NCBI RefSeq assembly: GCF_031458325.1
Contig: NZ_JAVDYG010000001.1
Span: 558,001-622,000 of the forward strand
DNA length: 64,000 nucleotides
DNA from: Nocardioides marmoribigeumensis
GTDB lineage: Bacteria; Actinomycetota; Actinomycetes; Propionibacteriales; Nocardioidaceae
Direction: 5' to 3'
Part shown: piece after piece, positions 17,909 through 27,196 of the stretch
Layout of the letters: every line of letters begins with the position of its first letter
How positions within the stretch are numbered: position 1 is the stretch's first letter
Position numbers and translations under genes: made by a program
Notes under the pieces: generated by a model
Databases searched by the model: none
What the model was told of the DNA's origin: nothing
The model's input: the letters and a program-made list of their open reading frames with translations, nothing else

Positions 17909-20617
17909 TCAGGCCCCGCCGGCCTCACGGACGCGGAGCACCTCGGCACGGACGTCGGCCAGCGCCTGCTCGACGCCCGAGGCGTCCGAGCCGCCGCCCT
18001 GCGCCACGTCGTCCTTGCCGCCGCCCCGACCGCCGATCGCGGGCGAGGCCGCGCGGACCAGCGCGTTGGCCGAGAAACCCGCCGCCCGCGCCCGGTCGTT
18101 GGTCGCCGCGACCACGGACACCTTGCCGTCGGCCGCGCCGATCACCACCACCACGCCCGGACGGTCCTGCGGCAGGCGCCCGCGTACGTCGAGCGCGAGC
18201 GTCCGCACGTCGCCGCCGCCCGCGCCGTCGACCCGGTGGCCGACGAACGCGATCCCGTCGAGGTCCTCGGCCCCCGCCGCGACCTGGCCGGCCGCCGCGA
18301 GCAGCTGGGCCACGCGGACCTGCTCGATCTCCTTCTCCGCCGACCGGAGCCGCTCGACGAGGTCCGAGACCCGCTCGGGCAGCTCCTCGGGACGCGCCTT
18401 GAGCACCTCGCTGAGCTGGGCGACGAGCACGTGCTCGCGGGCCAGGAAGCGGTAGGCGTCGGCGCCGACCAGCGCCTCCACCCGGCGCACCCCCGAGCCG
18501 ATGGACGACTCGTGCAGCAGCTTGACCAGGCCGAGGCGCGCGGAGGTCGCGGTGTGGGTGCCGCCGCACAGCTCGCGCGCCCAGTCGCCGACGGAGACCA
18601 CGCGCACGCGGTCGCCGTACTTCTCGCCGAACAGCGCCATCGCGCCGGACTTCACCGCGTCGGCCTGGCTCATGATCTCGGCGTGCACGGGGAGGTCGGC
18701 GAGGATCAGGTCGTTGACCCGCGCCTCGACGTCGGCGAGCACCGAGGTCGGCACCGCCCCGGAGGCGGAGAAGTCGAACCGGAAGCGGCCGGGCGCGTTC
18801 TCCGAGCCCGCCTGGGTGGCGGTCTCGCCGAGCGCCTCGCGCATCGCCTTGTGGACCATGTGCGTCGCGGTGTGGGCGCGGCTGATCGACAGGCGCCGCT
18901 CGAGGTCGACCAGGCCCTGGGCGCGCTCGCCCACGGTGACCTCGCCCTCGAGCACCTTGACCTGGTGCACGACCAGCCCGGTCACCGGGCTCTGCACGTC
19001 GAGCACCGCCAGCCGCGCGCCGTTGGCGAGCTCGATGACGCCCTGGTCGGCGAGCTGGCCGCCGCCCTCGGCGTAGAACGGGGTGCGGTCCAGCACGAGC
19101 CCGACCTCGTCGCCGGCCGACGCCGCGGCCGCGGTCGCCGAGCCGGTGATGATGCCGCTGACCACGCCCTCGGAGACGACCTCGTGGTAGCCGGTGAACT
19201 CGACCGCCCGACCGAGGCTGTCGGCGATCTCGCGGAACGCGCCCGCGTCGCCGTGGCCCGCCTTCTTGGCGCGCGCGTCTGCCTTGGCCCGCTCGCGCTG
19301 CTCGCCCATGAGGCGGCGGAAGCCCTCCTCGTCGACCGAGAGGCCCTGCTCCGAGGCCATCTCGAGCGTGAGGTCGATCGGGAAGCCGTAGGTGTCGTGC
19401 AGGGCGAACGCCCGGTCGCCGCTGAGCACGGTCGCGCCCTGCTTGCGCGCGTCGCTCGCCGCGAGGTCGAAGATCTGCGTGCCCGCGCGCAGCGTGGAGC
19501 GGAACGCCTCCTCCTCGGCGTAGGCGACCGTGGAGATGCGCGTCCAGTCCTGGTGGAGGTAGGTGTAGGTCTCCCCCATCTTGTCGCGGCTGACGGGGAA
19601 CAGCTCGGGCAGCACGCGGTCCTCGCAGCCGAGCAGCCGCATGGACCGGATCACGCGGCGCAGCAGGCGCCGGAGGACGTAGCCGCGGCCCTCGTTGCCC
19701 GGCGTCACGCCGTCGCCGATCAGCATCATCGAGGAGCGCACGTGGTCGGCGACCACGCGGAAGCGGACGTCGTCCTGCTCGCCCTGTGCGCCGCCGGCGC
19801 CGTAGCGCCTGCCGGTGAGCTCCATCGCCCGCTGGATCACCGGGAACATGACGTCGATCTCGTACATGTTCTCCTTGCCCTGCAGGAGGAACGCGACCCG
19901 CTCGAGGCCCATGCCGGTGTCGATGTTCTTCCGGGGCAGCGAGCCCGCGATGTCGAAGTCCTCCTTGGAGCGCACCGCGCTGAGCTCGTCCTGCATGAAG
20001 ACGAGGTTCCAGAACTCCAGGTAGCGGTCCTCGGCGGAGAAGTCGCCGTCGGCGCCGTACGCCGGCCCGCGGTCGATCAGGATCTCCGAGCACGGGCCGC
20101 CGGGGCCGGGGACGCCCATCGACCAGTAGTTCTCCTTGGGGCCCAGGCGGGCGATGCGCTCGTCCGGGACGCCGGTGATGCGCTTCCAGAGGCCGAGCGC
20201 CTCGTCGTCGCCGTCGAGGATCGAGGGGTAGAGCCGGTCCTCGGGGAAGCCCCAGCCGCCGTCGGCCACCGGCTTGGTGACCAGGTCCCAGGCCGCCTCG
20301 ATCGCGCCTTCCTTGAAGTAGTCGCCGAACGAGAAGTTGCCGCACATCTCGAAGAACGTGCCGTGCCGGGTGGTCTTGCCGACGTCCTCGATGTCCGGGG
20401 TGCGCACGCACTTCTGCACGCTCACCGCGCGCTTGTAGGGCGGGGTCTCCTGGCCCAGGAAGTACGGCTTGAACGGGACCATGCCGGCGTTGACGAACAG
20501 CAGGTTGGGGTCGTCGAGCAGCAGCGAGGCCGACGGCACGGGCGTGTGCCCGAGGGCCTCGAAGTGCGCGACGAAGCGGCGACGGATCTCCGCGGTGCTG
20601 AGGTCGGTGTCCTGCAT
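17909..20617 (-). CDS. alaS: Alanyl-tRNA synthetase
   Basis: AlaRS (902 aa) charges tRNA-Ala and edits mischarged Ser and Gly. The class II catalytic core begins [22 protein letters not shown], with [14 protein letters not shown] and the motif 2 region [19 protein letters not shown]. The editing-site zinc ligands are [13 protein letters not shown] near residue 570 and [13 protein letters not shown] near 670. A glycine-rich C-Ala domain ends the protein ([15 protein letters not shown]). Length is standard. It heads the alaS-ruvX-mltG-aroE run. No T-box is apparent in the 65 bases upstream. Confidence 0.98.
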   Translation of the reverse strand: MQDTDLSTAEIRRRFVAHFEALGHTPVPSASLLLDDPNLLFVNAGMVPFKPYFLGQETPPYKRAVSVQKCVRTPDIEDVGKTTRHGTFFEMCGNFSFGDYFKEGAIEAAWDLVTKPVADGGWGFPEDRLYPSILDGDDEALGLWKRITGVPDERIARLGPKENYWSMGVPGPGGPCSEILIDRGPAYGADGDFSAEDRYLEFWNLVFMQDELSAVRSKEDFDIAGSLPRKNIDTGMGLERVAFLLQGKENMYEIDVMFPVIQRAMELTGRRYGAGGAQGEQDDVRFRVVADHVRSSMMLIGDGVTPGNEGRGYVLRRLLRRVIRSMRLLGCEDRVLPELFPVSRDKMGETYTYLHQDWTRISTVAYAEEEAFRSTLRAGTQIFDLAASDARKQGATVLSGDRAFALHDTYGFPIDLTLEMASEQGLSVDEEGFRRLMGEQRERAKADARAKKAGHGDAGAFREIADSLGRAVEFTGYHEVVSEGVVSGIITGSATAAAASAGDEVGLVLDRTPFYAEGGGQLADQGVIELANGARLAVLDVQSPVTGLVVHQVKVLEGEVTVGERAQGLVDLERRLSISRAHTATHMVHKAMREALGETATQAGSENAPGRFRFDFSASGAVPTSVLADVEARVNDLILADLPVHAEIMSQADAVKSGAMALFGEKYGDRVRVVSVGDWARELCGGTHTATSARLGLVKLLHESSIGSGVRRVEALVGADAYRFLAREHVLVAQLSEVLKARPEELPERVSDLVERLRSAEKEIEQVRVAQLLAAAGQVAAGAEDLDGIAFVGHRVDGAGGGDVRTLALDVRGRLPQDRPGVVVVIGAADGKVSVVAATNDRARAAGFSANALVRAASPAIGGRGGGKDDVAQGGGSDASGVEQALADVRAEVLRVREAGGA

Positions 20618-20682
20618 GGTCCGGTGGGGCCTTTCTTCGGCTCGACGTCTGGGACGGGCGTGCGACGCGGCCGGGGCCGGCG

Positions 20683-20988
20683 TCAGCGGGGACGAGCAGC
20701 GGGCAGCACCCGCACGGTAGCGCTCTCACCTGAGCCGCTCGTGCCCTGTGTCAGCGCCTGGGGCCCGGACCTCGGTCCGGTGGGCCCAAGCGCGAGGCGC
20801 TCGCGCAGCTCGGTCTGCTTCTCGGCCCGCCCGGCCTCGAACTCCGCGCGCAGCACCCGGGCGCCCGCGAACCACCCGGTGAGCCGGTCGTGCAGCCCGT
20901 CGACGGTCAGGGCCTCGGCGACCCGTCGGGTCCGGGTCGAGGCGTAGACGCCGGCCGCACTCCCGGCGACGAACCAGAACGTCCTCAT
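20683..20988 (-). CDS. Small single-membrane-span protein, DUF6167-like
   Basis: The product has 101 residues. An N-terminal hydrophobic stretch ([24 protein letters not shown]) resembles a short membrane anchor. A helical region ([32 protein letters not shown]) and a disordered Gly/Ser/Pro tail follow. Size, anchor sequence and position just upstream of alaS match the small actinobacterial proteins listed as DUF6167; I name the family from memory. Function is unknown. The start overlaps the preceding gene's stop by four bases. Confidence 0.7.
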   Translation of the reverse strand: MRTFWFVAGSAAGVYASTRTRRVAEALTVDGLHDRLTGWFAGARVLRAEFEAGRAEKQTELRERLALGPTGPRSGPQALTQGTSGSGESATVRVLPAARPR

Positions 20989-21572
20989 GCCGCGTCCTCC
21001 ACGCGGGCCGGGCGCTGGGCCTTGACCGCCCGGAGCAGCCGCCTGGCCTCGCGCAGCTCCTGGCGGCGCACGCGCCGGGAGCGACGGCGTGCGACGTGGG
21101 CCTCGGCGGCCGCGCGGTCGAGGTGCTCGGGCCGCAGTGCGCGGCGTACGCCGTGGGCGGCGGCCAGCAGCGAGACCCCGGCGTCGGTGACGCGCCGGGC
21201 GACGACCGACCGGTCGTCGAGGCGCCCGAGCCCCTCGAGGACCCGCGTCTCGACGTCGAGCGGGGCCGTGCGGCGGGGCGCCGGGTCGTCCTGGGGGCCG
21301 TGGGTCAGGGCGGCCTCGGTCAGGGTGGTGATGACGTACTCACGGTCGGCGGCGACCGCGTCGCTCGCGCGCCGGGCGCTGTGCACCTCGGCGGTCAGCT
21401 CCTCGACCCTGGACGCCAGGGCCTCGACCTGCTCCTGCGAGCGGCGCAGGCCCGCCTCCAGGGCGGCACGCTCGGCCGCGGACCGCGACCGTGCCCGCCG
21501 CACCACGACGAGCACGAGCCCGAGGACGAGGAGAGCGCCCGCTGCCCCGAGGGCGAGGTCGAGTTGGCTCAT
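20985..21572 (-). CDS. Membrane-anchored coiled-coil protein of unknown function
   Basis: The predicted protein has 195 residues. Residues 5-25 form a membrane helix (DLALGAAGALLVLGLVLVVVRR). A coiled coil follows to about residue 75 (ERAALEAGLRRSQEQVEALASRVEELTAEVHSARRA would be its core). The C-terminal half is very Arg-rich (RRSRRVRRQELREARRLL). Mycobacteria and Streptomyces often have a DUF948 protein in this position before alaS. This protein is topologically similar but I cannot assert homology. It starts 11 bases after rarA and is coupled to the DUF6167-like gene. Confidence 0.7.
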   Translation of the reverse strand: MSQLDLALGAAGALLVLGLVLVVVRRARSRSAAERAALEAGLRRSQEQVEALASRVEELTAEVHSARRASDAVAADREYVITTLTEAALTHGPQDDPAPRRTAPLDVETRVLEGLGRLDDRSVVARRVTDAGVSLLAAAHGVRRALRPEHLDRAAAEAHVARRRSRRVRRQELREARRLLRAVKAQRPARVEDAA

Positions 21573-21583
21573 GCGGCCCGACC

Positions 21584-23002
21584 CTACCCGCCGCCGGTGC
21601 CGGTCGGACCACCCTCCGGGACGGCCGGACCGCCCCGGACCAGACGGCGCACCCGCTCCCAGCGCTCCTTGACCGCCGCCTCTGCGCCGTGCGTCGTCGG
21701 CTCGTAGTAGGTCGCCTCGGCGACCACGTCGGGGGCGTACTGCTGGGTGGCGATCGCGAAGGGGGCGTCGTGGGCGTAGCGGTAGGCCGCCCCGTGGCCG
21801 AGCTTCGTGGCGCCGGAGTAGTGCGCGTCGCGCAGGTGGGCCGGCACCTGCCCGACCTTGCCCGCGGCGACGTCGGTCTCGGCCGCACCGATCGCGCGGG
21901 TGACCGCGTTGGACTTGGGCGCCACCGCGAGCGCGATGACGGCCTGGGCGAGGTTGAGCTTGGCCTCGGGCATGCCGATCAGCTGCACGGCCTGGGCGGC
22001 GGCGACCGCGGTGGTCAGGGCGGTCGGGTCGGCCAGCCCGATGTCCTCGCTGGCCAGGATCACCAGGCGCCGGGCGATGAAGCGCGGGTCCTCCCCCGCC
22101 ACGACCATGCGCGCGAGGTAGTGCAGCGCCGCGTCGGCGTCGCTGCCGCGGATGGACTTGATGAAGGCGCTGGTCACGTCGTAGTGCTGGTCGCCCTGGC
22201 GGTCGTAGCGCACCGCCGCGCGGTCGACGGCACGTTCGGCGGTCTCCACGTCGACGGTGGCGCTGCCGGTCGCCCGGGCCGCGCCCGCCGCCGCCTCGAG
22301 GTAGGTCAGCCCCCGGCGCGCGTCGCCTCCCGCGAGCCGCACCAGGTGGTCCAGCGCCTCGTCCTCGACCTCGACCTCGCCGGCCAGGCCGCGCTCGTCG
22401 CCGATCGCCTGGTGCAGCACCGCACGCACGTCGTCGTCGGTCAACGACTGCAGGGTGAGCATCAGCGAGCGGCTCAGCAGCGGGGAGATCACGCTGAAGA
22501 ACGGGTTCTCCGTGGTCGCGGCGATCAGGGTCACCCAGCGGTTCTCCACGCCGGGCAGCAGCGCGTCCTGCTGGGCCTTGGAGAAGCGGTGCACCTCGTC
22601 GACGAACAGCACGGTCTCGCGGCCGGTGCGCACCAGGCGGTTGCGCGCGGCGACGATCGCCTCGCGCACCTCCTTGACCCCTGCCGCGACCGCCGAGACC
22701 TCCACGAAGTGCCGGTCGGTCTGGCGGCTCACGATGCCCGCGATCGTGGTCTTGCCGGTGCCCGGGGGCCCCCACAGGATCAGCGAGGTCGGCTGATCGG
22801 CCTCGACCAGGAGGCGCAGCGGCGACCCGGGGGCGAGCAGCTGCCCCTGCCCCACCAGCTCGTCGAGCGTGCGCGGGCGCATCCGCACCGCCAGCGGGGC
22901 CGAGGAGTGCGTGTTGCCCGCCAGGGTCCCCCCGCTGCCCCCAGGACGACTCGAGGCGGGCGCGTCGTCCCGCCCGTCGTCGTACTCGAAGAGGCCGTCC
23001 AC
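21584..23002 (-). CDS. rarA: Replication-associated recombination protein RarA (MgsA), AAA+ ATPase
   Basis: RarA (472 aa) is a clamp-loader-like ATPase acting at stalled or gapped replication forks. Residues ~40-60 carry [13 protein letters not shown], shared with RuvB and clamp loaders. Walker A is [14 protein letters not shown] near 75 and Walker B is [12 protein letters not shown] near 125. Sensor 1 is [13 protein letters not shown]. The C-terminal tetramerisation domain has [22 protein letters not shown] and [12 protein letters not shown]. The start is GTG at 23002. A longer in-frame reading would enter the downstream end of oppF on the same strand and shows no homology. Confidence 0.94.
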   Translation of the reverse strand: MDGLFEYDDGRDDAPASSRPGGSGGTLAGNTHSSAPLAVRMRPRTLDELVGQGQLLAPGSPLRLLVEADQPTSLILWGPPGTGKTTIAGIVSRQTDRHFVEVSAVAAGVKEVREAIVAARNRLVRTGRETVLFVDEVHRFSKAQQDALLPGVENRWVTLIAATTENPFFSVISPLLSRSLMLTLQSLTDDDVRAVLHQAIGDERGLAGEVEVEDEALDHLVRLAGGDARRGLTYLEAAAGAARATGSATVDVETAERAVDRAAVRYDRQGDQHYDVTSAFIKSIRGSDADAALHYLARMVVAGEDPRFIARRLVILASEDIGLADPTALTTAVAAAQAVQLIGMPEAKLNLAQAVIALAVAPKSNAVTRAIGAAETDVAAGKVGQVPAHLRDAHYSGATKLGHGAAYRYAHDAPFAIATQQYAPDVVAEATYYEPTTHGAEAAVKERWERVRRLVRGGPAVPEGGPTGTGGG

Positions 23003-23033
23003 GTGTCCGACCCTACGTGGGCCCGCGCGGGGC

Positions 23034-24080
23034 TCAGTCGCCGGCGCCGACCACGTTGCGGACCTCCGCGAAGTGGCAGGCCGAGGGGTGCGGGTCGGCC
23101 TGGCGGTCGACGAGCAGCGGCTCCTCGGTCGCGCAGATCTCCTGCGCCTTCCAGCACCGGGTGCGGAAGCGGCAGCCCGACGGCGGGTTGGCCGGCGAGG
23201 GCAGGTCGCCCTGCAGCACGATCTGGTCGCGGAGGCCGCGCAGCGTCGGGTCAGGCACGGGTACGGCGGACAGGAGCGCCTGGGTGTAGGGGTGCGTCGG
23301 CCGCTCGTAGAGCGCCTGGTCGTCACCGATCTCGACGATCTTGCCGAGGTACATCACCGCGACCCGGTCGGCGATGTGGCGCACCACCGACAGGTCGTGG
23401 GCGACGAAGACGTAGGAGAGGCCGAGCTCGTCCTGGAGCCGCTCGAGCAGGTTGATCACCTGCGCCTGGACCGAGACGTCGAGGGCCGAGACCGGCTCGT
23501 CGCAGATGATCACCTCGGGCCGCAGGGCCAGGGCCCGGGCGATGCCGATGCGCTGGCGCTGACCGCCGGAGAACTGGTGCGGGTAGCGGTTGTAGTGCTC
23601 GGGGCTCAGGCCCACCACCTCGAGCAGCTCCTGCACCTTCTGCTTGCGCTGACCCTTGGGGGCCGCGTCGGGGTGCACCTCGAAGGGCTCCCCCACGATG
23701 TCGCCGACCGTCATGCGCGGGTCGAGCGAGGAGTAGGGGTCCTGGAAGATGATCTGGACGTTGCGGCGCACCTCGCGCAGGCGCCGCTCCTTCATCCCGA
23801 CGAGCTCCTCGCCGTTGAGCTTCACCGAGCCGTCGGTGGCCTTCTGCAGGCCCATGAGCACCCGGCTGAGGGTCGACTTGCCGCAGCCGGACTCGCCCAC
23901 GAGGCCCAGGGTCTCGCCGCGGTGCAGCTGGAGGGAGACCCCGTCGACCGCCTTGACGTGGCCGATCGTGCGCTTGAAGACGATGCCCTGGGTGATCGGG
24001 AAGTACTTCTTGACGTCGGTGGCCTCGAGCACGACCTCGCTGGTGCGCGAGGTGCGCACCCGCTCGTCCTGGACGGTCAC
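23034..24080 (-). CDS. oppF: Oligopeptide ABC transporter ATP-binding protein OppF
   Basis: This ATPase of a peptide/nickel-type importer has 348 residues. Walker A is [15 protein letters not shown] near residue 62. The Q-loop is [14 protein letters not shown], the signature is [17 protein letters not shown], and Walker B is [14 protein letters not shown]. The C-terminal extension typical of the OppD/OppF family carries the cysteine cluster [21 protein letters not shown], which in related proteins binds an iron-sulfur centre. The start is GTG at 24080, overlapping the oppD stop. It is the last gene of oppABCDF. Confidence 0.93.
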   Translation of the reverse strand: MTVQDERVRTSRTSEVVLEATDVKKYFPITQGIVFKRTIGHVKAVDGVSLQLHRGETLGLVGESGCGKSTLSRVLMGLQKATDGSVKLNGEELVGMKERRLREVRRNVQIIFQDPYSSLDPRMTVGDIVGEPFEVHPDAAPKGQRKQKVQELLEVVGLSPEHYNRYPHQFSGGQRQRIGIARALALRPEVIICDEPVSALDVSVQAQVINLLERLQDELGLSYVFVAHDLSVVRHIADRVAVMYLGKIVEIGDDQALYERPTHPYTQALLSAVPVPDPTLRGLRDQIVLQGDLPSPANPPSGCRFRTRCWKAQEICATEEPLLVDRQADPHPSACHFAEVRNVVGAGD

Positions 24081-25162
24081 GATCCGAGCACCTCCTCGTA
24101 GTAGTGGCACGCGCTCTGGCGGGGGGACCCCGCACCGGGGCCGGACTTCACCGGGTCGGCCACGTCGTAGAGCGGCGGCACCTCACGCTCGCACTTGTCC
24201 TTCTTGAAGGCGCACCGGGGGTGGAAGTTGCAGCCGGTGGGCAGCTGGGTGAGGTTGGGCGGCAGCCCGCTGATCGAGGCCAGCTGCTGGCCCTTCATGT
24301 CCAGGCGCGGGATCGACTCCAGGAGCGCCTTGGTGTAGGGGTGCGCCGGCGCGGAGTAGATCGACATCACGTCGGCGCGCTCGACGACCCGGCCGGCGTA
24401 CATCACGCAGATCTTGTCGGCCACGTCGGCGACCACACCCATGTCGTGGGTGATCAGGATGAGCCCCATGTCGCGCTCCTCCTGCATGTCCTTGAGCAGG
24501 CGCATGATCTGGGCCTGCACGGTCACGTCGAGGGCGGTGGTCGGCTCGTCGGCGATGAGCACGTCGGGATCGAGGGCCAGCGACATCGCGATCATCACGC
24601 GCTGCCGCATGCCGCCGGAGAACTGGTGGGGGTAGTCGTCGACGCGGTTCTTGGCGTCCGGGATGCCGACCATGTCCAGCAGCCGGGCGGCCTCCTTCTT
24701 GGCGTCCCCCCGCGACATGCCACGGTGCTCCCGGAACAGCTCGCCGAGCTGCCAGCCGACGGTGAAGACCGGGTTGAGCGAGCTGAGTGCGTCCTGGAAG
24801 ACCATGGCGATGCGGTTGGACCGCACCTTGCGGCGCTTGTCGTCGGACAGCTTGAGGAGGTCCACGCCCTGCAGGAGCACCTCGCCGCCCTCGATCTTGG
24901 CCGGCGGCGAGTCGAGGATGCCCATGATCGCCTGCGCGGTGACGGACTTGCCGCAGCCGGACTCGCCCAGGATGCCGAGGGTCTCGCCCGCGTTGAGGAC
25001 GAAGTCGAGACCGTTGACCGCGTGGGCCACGCCCTCCCGCGTGTGGAAGTCCACGCGCAGGCCCTTGACCTCCAGCAGCGGCGCCGTGGGGTCGAAGTCC
25101 ACCCCCGAGATGGACTTGTCGTGCGTCTGGCGGGGTCCGCTCGAGATCGCCTCGGTGGTCAT
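24077..25162 (-). CDS. oppD: Oligopeptide ABC transporter ATP-binding protein OppD
   Basis: This second ATPase of the importer has 361 residues. Walker A is [15 protein letters not shown] near residue 67. The Q-loop is MVFQDALSSLNPVF, the signature is FSGGMRQRVMIAMSL, and Walker B is VLIADEPTTALDVT. The C-terminal cysteine cluster TGCNFHPRCAFKKDKCERE parallels that of OppF. The two signatures differ (SGGMRQR against SGGQRQR), as usual for the asymmetric D/F pair. The ATG overlaps the oppC stop by one to two bases (ATGA). It forms the cytoplasmic motor with OppF. Confidence 0.94.
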   Translation of the reverse strand: MTTEAISSGPRQTHDKSISGVDFDPTAPLLEVKGLRVDFHTREGVAHAVNGLDFVLNAGETLGILGESGCGKSVTAQAIMGILDSPPAKIEGGEVLLQGVDLLKLSDDKRRKVRSNRIAMVFQDALSSLNPVFTVGWQLGELFREHRGMSRGDAKKEAARLLDMVGIPDAKNRVDDYPHQFSGGMRQRVMIAMSLALDPDVLIADEPTTALDVTVQAQIMRLLKDMQEERDMGLILITHDMGVVADVADKICVMYAGRVVERADVMSIYSAPAHPYTKALLESIPRLDMKGQQLASISGLPPNLTQLPTGCNFHPRCAFKKDKCEREVPPLYDVADPVKSGPGAGSPRQSACHYYEEVLGS

Positions 25163-26079
25163 CAACGGCCTCTCGGGTCGAGTGCGTCGCGCAGCACGTC
25201 GCCGAGCAGGATGAAGCTCAGGACGGTGATGATCAGCGCCGCGCACGGGAAGATCAGCAGGTGCGGGTTGCCGGAGACGGCGTAGCCCTCTCCCTGGGCG
25301 ACCAGGATGCCCCACGAGATCGCCGGCGGCTGGAGACCGACGCCGAGGAACGTCAGCGTGGCCTCCGCCGAGACGTAGGTGCCGACGTAGAGCGTCGAGA
25401 GCACGATGATCGGCGACAGCGCGTTGGGCAGGATGTGCTTGCGGATCAACCAGAAGTTCGACGCCCCGAGCGCGCGCGAGGCCTCCACGAAGTCCTGGTC
25501 GCGCAGGCTGATCACCGTGCCGCGCACGATGCGCGTCATCGAGGTCCAGCCCAGCGCCACGAGCACGATCGAGACCGACGTGCCGTTCTGCTGCTGGAGG
25601 AGGGCGAGGAACATCAGCGCGCCGAGCAGGAACGGCAGGCCCAGCACGACGTCGGTGAACCGGCTGATGAGGGTGTCGGTCCAGCCGCCGTAGAAGCCCG
25701 ACAGCACGCCCAGCGTGCCACCGATCAGCGCGGTCAGGATCGTGACGATCACGGCGATGAAGATCGAGGGCCGCGCCCCGTAGATGATGTGGGTGTACAT
25801 GTCGCAGCCGAGGATCGTCGAGCCGAAGACGTGGCCCTCGCTCGGTCCCTTGCGGGCGCTGGTGAGGATGCACTTGTCCGGGCTGGTGTGGGTCCACAGG
25901 CTCGGGAACAGCGCCATGGACACGACCAGGAGCACGATCAGCGTGCTGACGATGAACACCGGGCTGCGCCGCAGCTGAGCCCAGGCGTCGGCCCACAGGC
26001 TGCCCGCGCCCGCGCCCGCGCCCTCGCCGGGCGGGGTCGGGGAGTTCTCGACCTCCTGGGTCGTCACGGTGCTACTCAT
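25162..26079 (-). CDS. oppC: Oligopeptide ABC transporter permease OppC
   Basis: This 305-residue inner-membrane permease has five or six predicted helices and the cytoplasmic coupling motif FVEASRALGASNFWLIRKHILPNALSPI (the EAA loop) near residue 210. The N-terminus is a Pro/Gly-rich cytosolic tail. A periplasmic stretch (SPDKCILTSARKGPSEGHVFGSTILGCDMYTHII) contains two cysteines that could form a disulfide. It pairs with OppB to form the translocation channel and overlaps both neighbours. Confidence 0.94.
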   Translation of the reverse strand: MSSTVTTQEVENSPTPPGEGAGAGAGSLWADAWAQLRRSPVFIVSTLIVLLVVSMALFPSLWTHTSPDKCILTSARKGPSEGHVFGSTILGCDMYTHIIYGARPSIFIAVIVTILTALIGGTLGVLSGFYGGWTDTLISRFTDVVLGLPFLLGALMFLALLQQQNGTSVSIVLVALGWTSMTRIVRGTVISLRDQDFVEASRALGASNFWLIRKHILPNALSPIIVLSTLYVGTYVSAEATLTFLGVGLQPPAISWGILVAQGEGYAVSGNPHLLIFPCAALIITVLSFILLGDVLRDALDPRGR

Positions 26080-27073
26080 AGCGGATCCTCGGGTCGAGTA
26101 CGGCGTACAGCAGGTCGACGAACAGCGAGGCCACCAGGAAGACCAGGGTCAGCAGCGTCGCCACCGCGATGACCACCGGTGTCTGGCCACCGCGCACCGA
26201 CACGAAGGTCAGGCCGCCGATGCCGGGGATGTTGAAGATGCCCTCGGTGACGAGCGCGCCCGCCATGAGGGTCCCGATGTCGATGCCGATGTAGGTCACC
26301 ACCGGGATGAGCGAGTTGCGCAGCGCGTGGATGCCCACGATGCGGCGCTGCTGCAGGCCCTTGGCGCGGGCCGTGCGCACGTAGTCGGACCGGAGGGTCT
26401 CGATGAGCGAGGTCCTCGTGAGCCGAGCGATGAAGCCCAGCGACAGTCCGCCCAGCACGATCGCCGGGACCACGAGACTGGCCCACGGATGGTCGGGGCG
26501 GTAGGTCACCGAGAACATCGCCTCGACCCAGTCGGGTGCTCCTCGGTCCTTGACCCACTTGCCGATGTAGAGGCCGCTGAGGATCTGCATCAGCACGCCG
26601 AAGACGAAGACGGGGACCGAGATCAGCAGCACCGTCGAGACGCGGACGAAGTTGTCGGCGAACGAGTCCTTGCGCAACCCGGCCAGCACGCCGGCGACGA
26701 TGCCGACGAGCGACTCGAAGACGATGGCGAGGGCGGTCAGACGGAGGGTGATCGGCGCGGCGCGACCGATGAGGTCGAGCGTCGACTGCCGGTTGAAGTC
26801 GGTGCCGAAGTCGCCGTGGGCGTAGTTGCCGAGCCGCTCGAAGAACATCCCGAGGCACGGGTTGCCGGTGTGGTTCAGGCAGGGGTCGTCCAGGCCGAAG
26901 GACCGCGTGAGCGTCGCGATCGTCTCCGGCGGCGGCTGACGGTCACCGAACAACGAGCGGATCGGGTTGCCGCTGATCTGGAACGACAGGGTCTGCAGGT
27001 AGTGCAGCAGGAACATGGTGCCCAGCAGCACCGGGATGAACTGGAGCAGTCTTCGGATGGTGTAGCGACCCAC
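26072..27073 (-). CDS. oppB: Oligopeptide ABC transporter permease OppB
   Basis: The permease has 333 residues. The N-terminus YTIRRLLQFIPVLLGTMFLLHYL is typical of OppB/DppB. The EAA coupling loop is YVRTARAKGLQQRRIVGIHALRNSLIPVV near residue 235. The extracytoplasmic insert after helix 1 contains a Cys-x10-Cys-like pair (DDPCLNHTGNPCLG). The gene overlaps oppC by eight bases. It is separated from oppA by 123 bases containing a strong hairpin, so oppB-oppF may be expressed at a lower level than oppA. Confidence 0.94.
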   Translation of the reverse strand: MGRYTIRRLLQFIPVLLGTMFLLHYLQTLSFQISGNPIRSLFGDRQPPPETIATLTRSFGLDDPCLNHTGNPCLGMFFERLGNYAHGDFGTDFNRQSTLDLIGRAAPITLRLTALAIVFESLVGIVAGVLAGLRKDSFADNFVRVSTVLLISVPVFVFGVLMQILSGLYIGKWVKDRGAPDWVEAMFSVTYRPDHPWASLVVPAIVLGGLSLGFIARLTRTSLIETLRSDYVRTARAKGLQQRRIVGIHALRNSLIPVVTYIGIDIGTLMAGALVTEGIFNIPGIGGLTFVSVRGGQTPVVIAVATLLTLVFLVASLFVDLLYAVLDPRIRYE

Positions 27074-27123
27074 GCTCTGACCTCCTCACGGGATCGGGGG
27101 GCTCGGACGTGCAGGCGAGCGTC

Positions 27124-27161
27124 GGGCGAGTGCGGACCCCGGTTGGGGCCCACACTCGCCC
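27124..27161 (-). terminator. Strong hairpin between oppA and oppB, likely attenuator or mRNA-stability element
   Basis: On the minus strand, GGGCGAGTG (27161-27153) pairs perfectly with CACTCGCCC (27132-27124). An inner GGGCCCC/GGGGTCC stem closes a very short loop. There is no T-run after it, so full intrinsic termination is doubtful. Its position after the abundant binding-protein gene and before the permeases suits partial termination or protection of the oppA message. Confidence 0.7.
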
Positions 27162-27196
27162 GATCGTCTCAGATGGTCAATACGGCTGACCGTAGG

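Noticed and set aside
20618-20682. T-box or other tRNA-sensing leader before alaS
   Set aside because: The 65-base gap is too short and shows no specifier or T-box sequence; the same holds for thrS, hisS and aspS.
17925-20729. 934-codon minus-strand frame overlapping alaS in another frame
   Set aside because: AlaRS is complete in its own frame; this one is Arg/Pro-rich with no homology.
27124-27161. Calling the oppA-oppB hairpin a full intrinsic terminator
   Set aside because: No T-run follows on the transcribed strand and the downstream permease genes have no clear separate promoter; partial termination or stabilisation is safer.
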